Of a stretch of DNA of 64,000 bases, positions 1 to 9,263 are shown piece after piece. The notes under the pieces are model-generated. The model was given only the letters and a program-made list of their open reading frames with translations, had not been told where the DNA came from and made no database searches. Each line of letters opens with the position of its first letter. The stretch's first letter is position 1. The DNA lies in assembly GCF_013395055.1 (NCBI RefSeq), contig NZ_CP058349.1:2789501-2853500 (forward strand). The letters are read 5' to 3'. The stretch comes from Pseudomonas sp. ABC1 (lineage in GTDB: Bacteria > Pseudomonadota > Gammaproteobacteria > Pseudomonadales > Pseudomonadaceae). Both the position numbers and the translations under genes were made by a program.

Positions 1-1341
1 GAAGAGCAGGGCATGGGCTGGAAGAGCGACTTCGGCAGCGGCAAGGCCGGCGATGCGGTCGGCAGTGGCCTGGAAGTGACCTGGACCACTACCCCGGCAC
101 GCTGGAGCAATGACTTCCTGGAAATTCTCTTCAAGTACGACTGGGAACTGACCAAGAGCCCGGGCGGTGCCCATCAGTGGCAGGCCAAGGACGCCGAGGC
201 GATCATCCCCGATGCCCACGATGCCTCGAAGAAGCGTTTGCCGACCATGCTCACTACCGACCTGTCGCTGCGTTTCGACCCGGTCTACGAGAAGATCTCG
301 CGGCGCTTCCTGGACAACCCGCAGGCGTTCGCCGAAGCCTTCGCCCGTGCCTGGTTCAAGCTGACCCACCGCGACCTGGGGCCGAAGTCGCGTTACCTGG
401 GTCCGGAAGTGCCGAAGGAAGACCTGATCTGGCAAGACCCGCTGCCGGCAGCCACTCACCCGTTGATCGGGGACGCGGATGTCCGCGCACTCAAGGAGCG
501 TGTCCTGGCCTCTGGCCTGACGGTGGCCGAGCTGGTCGGCACTGGCTGGGCCTCGGCCTCGACCTTCCGCGGCGGCGACAAGCGCGGTGGTGCCAACGGC
601 GCACGCATTCGCCTGGCGCCGCAGAAAGACTGGGAGGTCAATCAGCCCGAGCAGCTCGCCAGGGTATTGAGTGTCCTCGAGGGTATCCGCAGCGAGTTCA
701 ATGCCACCGCCGTGGGCGGCAAGCAGGTGTCGCTGGCCGATCTGATCGTGTTGGCGGGCAACGCCGGTATCGAGCAGGCGGCGCGCAATGCCGGTCATGG
801 TGTGACGGTGCCGTTCGTGCCGGGCCGTACCGATGCCAGCCTGGAGCAGACCGATGTCGAGTCTTTCACGTTCCTCGAACCGGTCGCCGATGGCTTCCGC
901 AACTACCTGAAGGGCCGCTACAGCGTGCCGGCCGAGCACCTGCTGATCGACAAGGCACAACTGTTGACCCTGACCGCGCCGGAACTCACCGTACTGGTCG
1001 GCGGCCTGCGGGCGATCAACATCAATGTCGGCGGCGTGGCGACCGGCGTGTTCACTGACCGTGAGGGTTCGTTGAGCAACGACTTCTTCGTCAACCTGCT
1101 CGACATGGGCACGGCGTGGACGGCGGTGGAGGGCGATCCGGACCTGTTCGAGGGGCGCGATCGCACGACCGGCGAGTTGCGCTGGACCGGGAGCCGCGTC
1201 GACCTGGTGTTCGGCTCCAACGCGATCCTGCGCGCCCATGCCGAGGTGTATGCCAGTGCCGATGCGCAAGGCAAGTTCATCGAGGACTTCGTCGCGGCCT
1301 GGACCAAGGTGACCCATCTGGATCGCTTCGATCTGGCTTGA
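1..1341 (+). CDS. katG: catalase-peroxidase KatG, C-terminal part (5' end outside window)
   Basis: The reading frame is open from base 1, so the gene starts upstream; 446 residues remain of a family usually about 720-750 long. KatG is a heme enzyme that removes hydrogen peroxide by catalase and peroxidase reactions. The visible part begins near the end of the heme domain (EEQGMGW) and runs through the degenerate second peroxidase-like domain. That domain carries no heme but is needed for an active fold. The LSLRFDP segment holds the mobile arginine that tunes catalase activity in characterised KatGs. Characteristic blocks include GSGLEVTWTTTPARWSN and WTGSRVDLVFGSN. The gene ends at a strong hairpin shared with convergent rsmE. 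Family assignment is secure; regulation cannot be judged because the promoter is missing. Confidence 0.97.
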   Translation, partial: EEQGMGWKSDFGSGKAGDAVGSGLEVTWTTTPARWSNDFLEILFKYDWELTKSPGGAHQWQAKDAEAIIPDAHDASKKRLPTMLTTDLSLRFDPVYEKISRRFLDNPQAFAEAFARAWFKLTHRDLGPKSRYLGPEVPKEDLIWQDPLPAATHPLIGDADVRALKERVLASGLTVAELVGTGWASASTFRGGDKRGGANGARIRLAPQKDWEVNQPEQLARVLSVLEGIRSEFNATAVGGKQVSLADLIVLAGNAGIEQAARNAGHGVTVPFVPGRTDASLEQTDVESFTFLEPVADGFRNYLKGRYSVPAEHLLIDKAQLLTLTAPELTVLVGGLRAININVGGVATGVFTDREGSLSNDFFVNLLDMGTAWTAVEGDPDLFEGRDRTTGELRWTGSRVDLVFGSNAILRAHAEVYASADAQGKFIEDFVAAWTKVTHLDRFDLA

Positions 1342-1359
1342 AACCGAGGTGCTTGAATG

Positions 1360-1389
1360 AAAAGGCCGGGCAGCGATGCCCGGCCTTTT
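1360..1389. terminator. bidirectional rho-independent terminator between katG and rsmE
   Basis: A perfect 12-bp stem, AAAAGGCCGGGC paired with GCCCGGCCTTTT, encloses a 6-nt loop and gives a T-run on either strand. It sits 18 bp after the katG stop and serves the convergent rsmE transcript as well. Confidence 0.9.
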
Positions 1390-1459
1390 CGTTGGCGTTT
1401 GTCCAGCATGGAATGTCTGTAGCGAGCGACCTTTCCTGCCTGCAAGCGGTAGTGGCGCT

Positions 1460-2182
1460 TCAGTTCGAGAAGTCGCCCCACAACTGCTGAGCTACGCTCA
1501 GGGCCACCACCGGCGCGGTTTCCGTACGCAGCACGCGGGGGCCGAGGCGGGCGGAGTGGAAGCCGTTGCGGTGCGCCTGTTCGACCTCGCTGTCGCTCAG
1601 GCCACCCTCGGGGCCGATCAGGAAGGCCAGGCTGGCGGGGCGGGCATGGCTAGCCAGTGGCTCGGCGACCGGGTGCAGCACCAGTTTCAGCTCGGCCGCT
1701 AGGGTCAGCCATTGTGCCAGGGGTTGTGGCGAGTTGATTTTCGGTACGACCGAGCGCCCGCATTGTTCGCAGGCGCTGATGGCGACCTGGCGCCAGTGGG
1801 CCAGGCGCTTGTCGGCGCGTTCGTCGTTTAGGCGCACCTCGCAGCGCTCGCTGACGATGGGCGTGATCTCGCTGGCGCCCAGCTCGGTGGCTTTCTGGAT
1901 CGCCCAATCCATGCGCTCGCCCCGCGACAGGCCTTGCCCCAGGTGGATATGCAGGGGCGATTCCGGCTGGCCGGCGAACGCTTCGTTCAGCTCTACGCTC
2001 ACGCGCTTCTTGCCGGACTCCAGCACGGTGCCAAGGAACTCCTGGCCGCTGCCATCGAACAACTGCACGGCGGCGCCCGCCTGCAGGCGCAGGACGCGGC
2101 CGATGTAGTGGGCCTGTTCCTCCGGCAGTTCGTGCTGGCCAAGGGTGAGGGGAGCGTCGATGAAGAAGCGGGACAGGCGCAT
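1460..2182 (-). CDS. rsmE: 16S rRNA (uracil1498-N3)-methyltransferase RsmE
   Basis: SPOUT-class enzyme that uses SAM to methylate N3 of U1498 in 16S rRNA of the 30S subunit. The 240 residues match the usual length of about 243. The N-terminal PUA-like part (MRLSRFF through HYIGRVLRL) is followed by the trefoil-knot SAM-binding domain, with the hallmark IGPEGGLSDSE and LGPRVLRTETA loops at the C-terminus. It follows argA on the same strand, separated by about 125 bp that contain a hairpin at 2251-2273 (CCAGCCC...GGGCTGG) and a dispersed repeat, so it probably has its own promoter. Assignment is secure. Confidence 0.95.
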   Translation of the reverse strand: MRLSRFFIDAPLTLGQHELPEEQAHYIGRVLRLQAGAAVQLFDGSGQEFLGTVLESGKKRVSVELNEAFAGQPESPLHIHLGQGLSRGERMDWAIQKATELGASEITPIVSERCEVRLNDERADKRLAHWRQVAISACEQCGRSVVPKINSPQPLAQWLTLAAELKLVLHPVAEPLASHARPASLAFLIGPEGGLSDSEVEQAHRNGFHSARLGPRVLRTETAPVVALSVAQQLWGDFSN

Positions 2183-2291
2183 GGTGGTGTTCTATCCAGG
2201 GTCGAGGTCAGGAGCGGGCAGTGTGTTACCCGTGTGCCGGAGGTCAGATTCCAGCCCTGCATGCAGGGGCTGGAGTCCAATGGTTGCAGTC

Positions 2292-2312
2292 GGTGCGCGT
2301 GGCGCACCCTAC
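2292..2312. repeat. half-copy of the GTAGGGTGCGCC palindromic repeat, overlapping the argA stop
   Basis: The 21 bp ending GCGCACCCTAC are identical to the right arm of the copy at 23563-23583. The element overlaps the argA 3' end and its CTA provides the argA TAG stop codon (2309-2311). It belongs to the family also seen at 4874, 13199, 23518 and 26316. Confidence 0.75.
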
Positions 2313-3607
2313 AGGGGTTTCTCGAATATCTTCGAGTTGCGCTGGAAGTTGTACAGCGAGGCGCGGGCGGCGGGCAGCCGGTCGACGCTGCTGGGTGAGA
2401 AGCCGCGTTCGCGGAACCAGTGGGCCGTGCGGGTGGTGAGCACGAACAGGGTGTCCAGGCCGAGGGCGCGGGCACGTTCTTCGATGCGCTCCAGCAGGTC
2501 GTCGCCCCGACCGCCGTGGCGGTATTCCGGGTTTACCGCCAGGCAGGCGAGTTCGCCGGTGCGGGAGTCGGGAATGGGGTAGAGCGCGGCACAGGCGATG
2601 ATGCGGCCTTCGCGCTCGACGATGCTGAACTGCTCCACTTCGCGCTCCAGCACTTCGCGGGAACGGCGCACCAGGATGCCTTGCTCCTCCAGTGGTGTGA
2701 TCAGGTCGATCAGGCCACCGACGTCCTCGATGGTCGCTTCGCGCAGTTGCTCGAACTGTTCCTGGGCCACCAGGGTGCCGCTGCCGTTGCGGGTGAACAG
2801 TTCGTTGAGCAGGGCACCATCGTCGACATAGCTGACGATATGGCTGCGACCGACGCCGCCTTTGCACGCCTGGGCTGCCGCGTCCAGCAGTTCGGCCTGG
2901 TACTGCCCACCGAGGCGTTCGACATGGCCGGGCACCTGGGTCGGGCGCAGTTCGCGTACCAGTTGCCCCTGTTCGTCGAGCAGCCCCGCCTCTGCACCGT
3001 AGAGCACCAGTTTGTCGGCCTGCAGGTCGATGGCGGCGCGGGTGGCGACGTCTTCGCAGGCCAGGTTGAAGATTTCCCCGGTGGGTGAGTAGCCCAGGGG
3101 TGAGAGCAGCACGATGGTGCGCTCGTCGAGCAGCCGACCGATGCCCTTGCGGTCGAGCCGCCGGACTTCGCCGGTGTGCTGGTAGTCGATGCCATCGAGC
3201 ACGCCGATGGGGCGTGCGGTGACGAAGTTGCCACTGGCGATGCGCAGGCGGGCGCCCTGCATCGGCGAGGTGGCCATGTCCATCGACAGGCGTGCCTCGA
3301 TGGCGATACGCAACTGGCCGACCGCATCGATCACGCACTCCAGGGTCGCCGCGTCGGTGATGCGCAGGTCGCGGTGGAACTGTGCCTGCAGGCCCCTGGC
3401 GTTCAGGCGCGCCTCGATCTGTGGTCGCGAGCCGTGCACCAGTACCAGGCGCACGCCGAGGCTGTGCAGCAGCACCAGGTCGTGGACGATATTGGCGAAG
3501 TTCGGGTGGGCGATGCCATCGCCGGGCAGCATGACCACGAAGGTCCGGTCACGGTGCGCGTTGATGTAGGGCGAGGAGTCGCGTAGCCAGGAAACGTAGT
3601 CGTGCAT
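2309..3607 (-). CDS. argA: amino-acid N-acetyltransferase (N-acetylglutamate synthase) ArgA
   Basis: First step of arginine biosynthesis: acetyl-CoA plus glutamate gives N-acetylglutamate. The 432 residues have the classical two-domain layout. An N-terminal amino-acid-kinase-like domain (roughly 1-290, with VLVHGSRPQIEARL) binds the arginine feedback inhibitor. A C-terminal GNAT acetyltransferase domain (roughly 290-432) contains ACLAVNPEYRHGGRGDDLLERIEERAR, the acetyl-CoA pyrophosphate loop. It starts 9 bp after argE on the same strand, so the two form an argE-argA operon. Its stop codon lies inside a dispersed repeat. Confidence 0.96.
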   Translation of the reverse strand: MHDYVSWLRDSSPYINAHRDRTFVVMLPGDGIAHPNFANIVHDLVLLHSLGVRLVLVHGSRPQIEARLNARGLQAQFHRDLRITDAATLECVIDAVGQLRIAIEARLSMDMATSPMQGARLRIASGNFVTARPIGVLDGIDYQHTGEVRRLDRKGIGRLLDERTIVLLSPLGYSPTGEIFNLACEDVATRAAIDLQADKLVLYGAEAGLLDEQGQLVRELRPTQVPGHVERLGGQYQAELLDAAAQACKGGVGRSHIVSYVDDGALLNELFTRNGSGTLVAQEQFEQLREATIEDVGGLIDLITPLEEQGILVRRSREVLEREVEQFSIVEREGRIIACAALYPIPDSRTGELACLAVNPEYRHGGRGDDLLERIEERARALGLDTLFVLTTRTAHWFRERGFSPSSVDRLPAARASLYNFQRNSKIFEKPL

Positions 3608-3616
3608 GGTGGTCCT

Positions 3617-4783
3617 TCAGGCGTTGTTCGCGGGTACGGCGGGCGTCAGGCAATAGTGTTCGATCATGTTTCGCAGCAGGCGTACCGTCGGTTCGATGCG
3701 GGCCAGGTCGAGGTACTCGTCGGGCTGGTGGGCGCAGGCGATATCGCCGGGGCCGAGGACCAGCGTCTGGCAGCCGAGCTGTTGAAAATAAGGCGCCTCG
3801 GTGGCGAATGCCACTGCTTCCGCCGGGTGCCCGGTCAGGCGTTCGGCCAGGCGTATCAGTTCGCTGTCGGACGCTTGCTCGAAGGCTGGCACGCCCGGGT
3901 AGAGCGGCTTGAGGTCGATGGCGACCTGATGACGCTCGGCAAGCGGTTGCAGGTGTTGGCGGATGGTCGCGCGCAGCTGCTCGCTGTCCATGCCGGGCAG
4001 GGGGCGCAGGTCGAATTCGAGCGAGCACTGGCCGCAGATACGGTTAGGGTTGTCGCCTCCATGGATGCAGCCCAGGTTCAGGGTCGGCTTGGGCACATCG
4101 AACAGCGGGTTGTCATAGGTCTTCTGCCATTGCCGGCGCAGGCCGATCAGTTCGCCCATGACGTCGTGCATGGCTTCCAGGGCGCTGTGCCCGTAAGCCG
4201 GGTTGGACGAATGGCCGCTCTGCCCGAGGATATCGATACGCTCCATCAGGATGCCTTTGTGCAAGCGTACCGGGCGCAATCCGGTGGGTTCGCCGATCAG
4301 TGCCGCTCGCCCCAGCGGTCTTCCTGCATCGACCAGCGCACGCGCGCCGGACATCGAGCTTTCCTCGTCGCAGGTGGCCAGGATCAGCAGGGGCTGGTGG
4401 AAGGGTTGGTCGATCAGGCCGCGCACCGCCTCGATGACCAGGGCGAAGAAACCCTTCATGTCGCAACTGCCCAGGCCATACCAGCGATCGTCGTCCTCGC
4501 GCAGGCGCAGCGGGTCGCTTTTCCAGAGGGGCGCGTCGAAGGGCACGGTATCGCTGTGCCCGGCCAATACCAGGCCGCCAGGCCCGCTACCGATAGTGGC
4601 CAGCAGATTGAACTTGCCGGGCAGCACCTGTTGCAGTTCGCACTCGAAGCCAAGGTCGCGCAACCAGCCGGCCAGCAGTTCCACGACCAGCAGGTTGCTC
4701 TGGTCGTGCTCGATCTGCGTACTGCTGACCGACGGGGCCGCCAGCAGGGCTGCAAATTGCTCTTTCAGCGAAGGAAGGGGCAT
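3617..4783 (-). CDS. argE: acetylornithine deacetylase ArgE
   Basis: M20-family zinc amidohydrolase of 388 residues that removes the acetyl group from N2-acetylornithine in arginine synthesis. Metal-site motifs are in order: LAGHSDTVPF (His), LGSCDMKGF (bridging Asp) and CDEESSM (catalytic Glu and ligand Glu). I place the start at 4783 (MPLPSLKEQ) because a GGAG lies 8 bases upstream; the in-frame ATG at 4813 lacks a ribosome-binding site. It is followed 9 bp later by argA. Pseudomonads usually recycle acetyl groups through ArgJ, so this enzyme may be an auxiliary linear route; that is inference. Confidence 0.93.
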   Translation of the reverse strand: MPLPSLKEQFAALLAAPSVSSTQIEHDQSNLLVVELLAGWLRDLGFECELQQVLPGKFNLLATIGSGPGGLVLAGHSDTVPFDAPLWKSDPLRLREDDDRWYGLGSCDMKGFFALVIEAVRGLIDQPFHQPLLILATCDEESSMSGARALVDAGRPLGRAALIGEPTGLRPVRLHKGILMERIDILGQSGHSSNPAYGHSALEAMHDVMGELIGLRRQWQKTYDNPLFDVPKPTLNLGCIHGGDNPNRICGQCSLEFDLRPLPGMDSEQLRATIRQHLQPLAERHQVAIDLKPLYPGVPAFEQASDSELIRLAERLTGHPAEAVAFATEAPYFQQLGCQTLVLGPGDIACAHQPDEYLDLARIEPTVRLLRNMIEHYCLTPAVPANNA

Positions 4784-4873
4784 GCGGGCGCTCCGAGGAT
4801 GGCCCTTGATCATAGCGTCGGCGGGGGCGACAGGCTATGGGGTGACACGGGCTGTTTCAGCCTCAGAACCTGA

Positions 4874-4927
4874 GTAGGGTGCGCCGTGCGCACCTGTGCG
4901 CAGAGGCCTGCGCGCGGCGCACCCTAC
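4874..4927. repeat. full copy of the GTAGGGTGCGCC palindromic repeat
   Basis: Perfect 12-bp inverted repeat GTAGGGTGCGCC (4874-4885) and GGCGCACCCTAC (4916-4927) around a GC-rich centre. It lies between the argE start and the pit stop, 7 bp before the latter, and could act as a terminator or mRNA-stabilising hairpin for pit. Confidence 0.8.
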
Positions 4928-4934
4928 GGCGGTT

Positions 4935-6200
4935 CTAGAGGAAGATGAACATCATGATTTCGAGGTAGATGATCGCGAACAGCGCGCCGGCCGGCAGGGT
5001 GATGACCCAGGTGGAGAAGATCTTGCCGATCATGCCCAGGTTGAGTGCGCCGATACCACGGGCCAGGCCGATGCCCAGCACGGCGCCGACCAGGGTGTGG
5101 GTGGTGGAGATCGGCAGGCCGATACCGGAGGCGGTGACCACGGTGATGGCGGTCGCCAGTTCGGCGGCGAAGCCACGGCTCGGGGTCAGTTCGGTGATGC
5201 CCTTGCCGATGGTCGCCATGACCTTCCAGCCGTAGGTGGCCAGGCCGATGACGATACCCACCGCGCCCAGCAGCAGCACCCAGCCGGGGACAGAGGACTT
5301 GCCGCCGATGGCCATGTCGCCACCTGCGTGGATCACGCCGACCACCGCGGCCAGCGGGCCGACCGCGTTGGAAACGTCACTGGCACCGTGGGCGAAGGCC
5401 ATGGAGCAGGCGGTGAAGATCATCAGTACCGCGAACACCTTCTCGACGCTGGCGAAGTGGAAGGAGCGGTTGGCTTCGGGGTCGACCTTGATGCGTGTCA
5501 GCAGGCTGATGCCGAGGGCGGCCACCAGGACGCCGATCAGGACCGAATAGAGAAAGCTCTCGGTGCCGCTGAAGTTCCAGCCAACGTGCTTGAGGCCCTT
5601 GGTGAAGGTCATCAGCGCGAGCATGAAACCGGTCAGGAACATATAGCCCGGGACCCAGCGCTTGGCGTTGCGGAAGGGGTCCTCGGTGTCCATGATCAGC
5701 CATTGCACGCTCTTGAAGATACCGAAGGCGATCAGGCCGGAAATGAAGGGCGTCACCACCCAGCTGGAGACGATTGGCAGCAGGCCGACCCAGTTGACGC
5801 TGTCCACCGAGACACCGATGGCGGCGAAGCCGATGATGGCGCCGACGATAGTGTGGGTGGTCGAGACCGGCCAGCCGCGTAACGAGGCGATCAGCAGCCA
5901 GGTGCCGGCGGACAGCAGGGCCGACATCATGCCCAGTACGAACATGTCGGGCTCTATCGCCGAGGCATCGACGATGCCGTTCTTGATGGTTTCCGCGACC
6001 TGGCCGCCAGCCAGGTAGGCGCCGAAGAACTCGAAGAACATGGCGATCACGATCGCCTGCTTGATGGTCAGCGCCTTGGAGCCGACCGAAGTGCCCATGG
6101 CATTGGAGACATCATTGGCGCCTACGCCCCAGGCCATGAAAAAACCGAAGCAACAGGCAAGCACGAGAAGTACGGTGCCGTATTCCGTGATGAAAGACAT
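4935..6200 (-). CDS. pit: low-affinity inorganic phosphate transporter, PiT family
   Basis: 421-residue, very hydrophobic inner-membrane protein that takes up phosphate, probably as a metal-phosphate complex, with proton symport. The family signature GANDVSNA appears near the N-terminus (GVGANDVSNAMGTSVGS) and again in the second half (AHGASDVSNAVGPLAAV). The paired PVSTTHTIVGA and PISTTHTLVGA segments mark the inverted-repeat fold. It lies 39 bp downstream of a DUF47 gene on the same strand, the usual partner arrangement. No PhoB box was seen upstream, which fits a constitutive Pit rather than the Pst system. Confidence 0.95.
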   Translation of the reverse strand: MSFITEYGTVLLVLACCFGFFMAWGVGANDVSNAMGTSVGSKALTIKQAIVIAMFFEFFGAYLAGGQVAETIKNGIVDASAIEPDMFVLGMMSALLSAGTWLLIASLRGWPVSTTHTIVGAIIGFAAIGVSVDSVNWVGLLPIVSSWVVTPFISGLIAFGIFKSVQWLIMDTEDPFRNAKRWVPGYMFLTGFMLALMTFTKGLKHVGWNFSGTESFLYSVLIGVLVAALGISLLTRIKVDPEANRSFHFASVEKVFAVLMIFTACSMAFAHGASDVSNAVGPLAAVVGVIHAGGDMAIGGKSSVPGWVLLLGAVGIVIGLATYGWKVMATIGKGITELTPSRGFAAELATAITVVTASGIGLPISTTHTLVGAVLGIGLARGIGALNLGMIGKIFSTWVITLPAGALFAIIYLEIMMFIFL

Positions 6201-6239
6201 AAAAGAATTTACCTATAAAGCCGCAAGAGGCGCTGGCAC

Positions 6240-6917
6240 TCAACGTGCCAGCAGTTGTTCCAGCCGGTTACCGACACGCTCTGCGCGGTCGGCGATGTCG
6301 CCCACCCAGTCGATGACTCGGTAGAGGAACATCACGTTCACGGGGGGGAGTTCGCTTTCCAGCTTGAACAGGATGCGGCGAACCTCGATTTGTTGGCGGT
6401 CGGTCTCGTGCTCGATCTGCTCCAGCTCCTCGACCATCTCCTGGACCAGCTTGGCCTCGCGGCCGCTGAAACCGGTCTCCAGCAATTCGTCGAGCTCGTT
6501 CATGGCTTTCAGCGCCTGGGCGCTGGCGTCGACGCAGCGACGGACATAAAGCAGCATTTGCGGGCGCAGCGGGGTGGGGATGCTCATCTGGCGGCCCAGC
6601 ATCAGGCCGGCGATGTCCTTGGCGCGGTTGGCTACCTTGTCCTGCACGCTCAGCAGTTCCAGCAGATCCGAACGTGGCACCGGCAGGAAGAGGCTCTTGG
6701 GCAGGTGCATGCGCACGCTTTTCTTCAGTTTGTCGGCTTCACGCTCCAGGCGGACCATCTCCTGTTGCACGAGCTCGACACGTTCCCAGTCCTCTTCCAT
6801 GACCGCCTCGAAGAACGGAACCAGATGCGCTGCACATTCATGAACCTTGGCGATGTGCTGCTGCATCGGCCCGATGGGCGATCGGCCGAAGAGGCTGACA
6901 AACGGGTTGGTTGGCAT
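6240..6917 (-). CDS. DUF47 / TIGR00153 PhoU-like protein, Pit accessory factor
   Basis: 225-residue, mostly helical and acidic protein of the PhoU-like DUF47 family (E. coli YkaA type). It starts MPTNPFVSLFGRSPIGPMQQH, typical of the family, and has the repeated helix pattern LEREADKLKKSVR and LEQIEHETDRQQIEVRR of metal-binding PhoU folds. It precedes pit by 39 bp on the same strand, so the two are co-transcribed. Members encoded next to pit are thought to modulate the transporter. A cytoplasmic location is expected, since no signal peptide or membrane segment is visible. Confidence 0.9.
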   Translation of the reverse strand: MPTNPFVSLFGRSPIGPMQQHIAKVHECAAHLVPFFEAVMEEDWERVELVQQEMVRLEREADKLKKSVRMHLPKSLFLPVPRSDLLELLSVQDKVANRAKDIAGLMLGRQMSIPTPLRPQMLLYVRRCVDASAQALKAMNELDELLETGFSGREAKLVQEMVEELEQIEHETDRQQIEVRRILFKLESELPPVNVMFLYRVIDWVGDIADRAERVGNRLEQLLAR

Positions 6918-7121
6918 GGGGTAGAACCCTATCCTGTATGGAAGTGTGGATTATATCGGTGCCCGCCGTTCCGGGCGACCTGAAAAGTATTGCGCCGGGT
7001 CAAGCTATGTTGCGGTTGGGGGCTTTCGAGAAGTATTTGCGCGACCCCGCGCCATGACGCTGCTCAGTCCGTACAATGGCCACTTTGCGGCATGCCCGCC
7101 CATTGAATCCCGTAGAGCGAC

Positions 7122-8489
7122 ATGAACAAAGAAACCGAGATCAAGCTGCGCGTCAGCCGTGAAACCCTGGCAGCCCTGCAGGAGCATCCGCTGCTGAAGA
7201 AGCGCAACAAGGGCGGCTGGCAGCGCCATGAACTGTTCAACCAGTACTACGACACGCCTGAGCGCGAACTGGCCGAAGCGCGTGTGGCGCTGCGCCTGCG
7301 CAAGGACGGCGAGGACTACATCCAGACGCTCAAGAGCCGTGGCCAGAGCGTGGCGGGCCTGTCTTCGCGCAACGAATGGGACTGGGCCGTGGGCAAGCCG
7401 CGGCTGGACCTGAAGAAGCTGGACGACCAATGCTGGCCGGCCAGCCTGGCCGAGCTGGACAAGAAGACCCTGAAACCGATCTTCAGCACCGACTTCGTGC
7501 GTAACAAGGCCGATATCGCCTGGGGCCGGGGCAAGGCGCGGGTGGTGATCGAGGCGGCCCTTGACCTGGGCGCCGTCAAGGCGCAGCGCAAGAGCGAGGA
7601 AATCTGCGAGCTGGAGCTGGAGCTGCGCCAGGGCGAACCCGAGGCTCTGCTGGAACTGGCTATCGAACTGGCCCATGACCTGCCGCTGATGCCCTGCGAT
7701 ATCAGCAAGGCCGAGCGTGGCTATCGCCTGTTCGACGCCGGCAGCTATGCCGTTGCGTCGCCCGCCGCCACGCTGGACCCCGAGATGTCCCTGGATGACG
7801 CCTTCGCCGCCCTGGCCTGGCAACTGCTTGGCAGCAGCCAGCGCCTGGCCGAGCAATACCGTTTCAATGGGCACTGGAAGCTGCTGGAGGAGTGGTTGCG
7901 GCAACTGGTGGACCTGCGTGCCCTGATCGGCAGTCTGGGGCAAGCTGCGCCACGTGCCAGTAGCCGTGAGCTGCGTGAAGGACTGGACGCGTTGCTGCAG
8001 GACTGGCGTCCGATCGTCGAGGCCGGGCAGCAGGATGAAGCCGTGCGCCAGAGTGCGCCTAAACAGTTCACCGAAGAGCTGGGCAAGACACGTTGGGGGC
8101 TGTTCTCCCTGTCGCTGTCACTGTGGTTGCTGCGTCGCGGCTGGAGCATCGGTCGTAACGCCAAGGGCGATCGCCAGGGTGCGGTGGCGCTGGCCAACTG
8201 GCTGGAACATACGCTGGCCGATGAGGCGCTGGCGCTGCAACTGCCGCGCTACCAGCGCCAGCCCGAGGACCTGGGCGAGCAGATGCCGCGCATCGAACGT
8301 ATCCAGGCCTGGCTGCGTCTTGCCCGTGGTGTGCTGGAGATTCCCGAGCTCGACCGTCTGTATGGTGAGCTGAACAAGCTGGAAGCCCTGGCCCTGCAGC
8401 CTCTGGACGAGGAATCGCGGCAGTTGCGTGCCGAACATGCCATCCGTGTACAGAGCCTCAAGGCCTGGAAGGCGCTGGTGAAAAAATGA
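7122..8489 (+). CDS. CYTH and CHAD domain inorganic triphosphatase (YgiF-like)
   Basis: 455 residues with an N-terminal CYTH domain (about 1-205) and a C-terminal CHAD domain (about 220-455). The CYTH signature ExExK is visible at the start (KETEIKLRV), and many alternating acidic and basic residues line the expected triphosphate tunnel. E. coli YgiF, of the same layout, hydrolyses inorganic tripolyphosphate; CHAD domains bind polyphosphate. Its position beside phosphate transport genes fits polyphosphate metabolism. It is transcribed divergently from the DUF47-pit operon across about 200 bp. The next gene starts 50 bp downstream. Confidence 0.9.
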   Translation: MNKETEIKLRVSRETLAALQEHPLLKKRNKGGWQRHELFNQYYDTPERELAEARVALRLRKDGEDYIQTLKSRGQSVAGLSSRNEWDWAVGKPRLDLKKLDDQCWPASLAELDKKTLKPIFSTDFVRNKADIAWGRGKARVVIEAALDLGAVKAQRKSEEICELELELRQGEPEALLELAIELAHDLPLMPCDISKAERGYRLFDAGSYAVASPAATLDPEMSLDDAFAALAWQLLGSSQRLAEQYRFNGHWKLLEEWLRQLVDLRALIGSLGQAAPRASSRELREGLDALLQDWRPIVEAGQQDEAVRQSAPKQFTEELGKTRWGLFSLSLSLWLLRRGWSIGRNAKGDRQGAVALANWLEHTLADEALALQLPRYQRQPEDLGEQMPRIERIQAWLRLARGVLEIPELDRLYGELNKLEALALQPLDEESRQLRAEHAIRVQSLKAWKALVKK

Positions 8490-8539
8490 CGCTGACAGGT
8501 GTGGCTAAACAGTAACGATCCACAGGAGGCGAGCGCGGC

Positions 8540-9238
8540 ATGTTCATCAAGCAGAGCCTGAAATCCATCGTCACCACATGGCTGACCGGGCTGCTGGCCC
8601 TGCTGCCGCTGGTACTGACGCTGGCCTTGCTGGCGTGGATCGTCAGCCTGCTGAACAAGCTGGTCGGGCCCTCCACGCTGATCGGGCAGCTTTTCGGCGC
8701 GTTGGGCCAGCCGTTCTCCAGCAACACCTACCTGGCCTATGCGCTGGGCAGCCTGGTGCTGCTGCTCAGCCTGTACCCGCTTGGCCTGGCGGTACAGTTG
8801 GGCCTGCGTCGGCCCCTCAGCCGGCTGCTGGACGTGACCCTGCGGCGCACGCCTCTGATCGGCAACCTCTATTCCCTGGCTGACCGATTCGTCGGGCTGC
8901 TGGACAAGAACAAGAACCCCGATATCGCCGCGATGAAGCCTGTCTGGTGCTTCTTTGGCGGCGATGGCGTTGCCGTGCTGGCGTTGCAGCCCAGTTCCCA
9001 GACCGTGCTGCTTGAAGGCCGCGAGCACTATGCCGTGCTGGTGCCCACGGCGCCTATCCCGATCGGCGGCGGCTTGCTCTATGTGCCTGTGGAGTGGGTC
9101 AAGCCGGCCAACATGGGCGTCGAGACCCTGACCGGTATCTATGTCTCCATGGGACTGACGCCCCCTCCGCCGCAAGCTGCGCCCGAAGCGCCTGCCGCCG
9201 TAGTGGATGTTCCGCCCGAGGGTGCTGGGCAGCGTTGA
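8540..9238 (+). CDS. DUF502 family inner-membrane protein
   Basis: 232-residue protein with two strong membrane helices: residues about 13-36 (LTGLLALLPLVLTLALLAWIV) and about 68-88 (YALGSLVLLLSLYPLGLAV). These are followed by a soluble domain with the DUF502 block TLRRTPLIGNLYSLADRF and the glycine-rich VPTAPIPIGGGLLYVP. The tail is proline/alanine rich. A good ribosome-binding site (CAGGAGG) precedes the ATG. Function is unknown; the family is widespread and sometimes linked to envelope physiology. It probably forms a short operon with the next gene, 25 bp away. Confidence 0.85.
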   Translation: MFIKQSLKSIVTTWLTGLLALLPLVLTLALLAWIVSLLNKLVGPSTLIGQLFGALGQPFSSNTYLAYALGSLVLLLSLYPLGLAVQLGLRRPLSRLLDVTLRRTPLIGNLYSLADRFVGLLDKNKNPDIAAMKPVWCFFGGDGVAVLALQPSSQTVLLEGREHYAVLVPTAPIPIGGGLLYVPVEWVKPANMGVETLTGIYVSMGLTPPPPQAAPEAPAAVVDVPPEGAGQR

Positions 9239-9263
9239 GTGACTGTGGCTATGATCCGTAGCC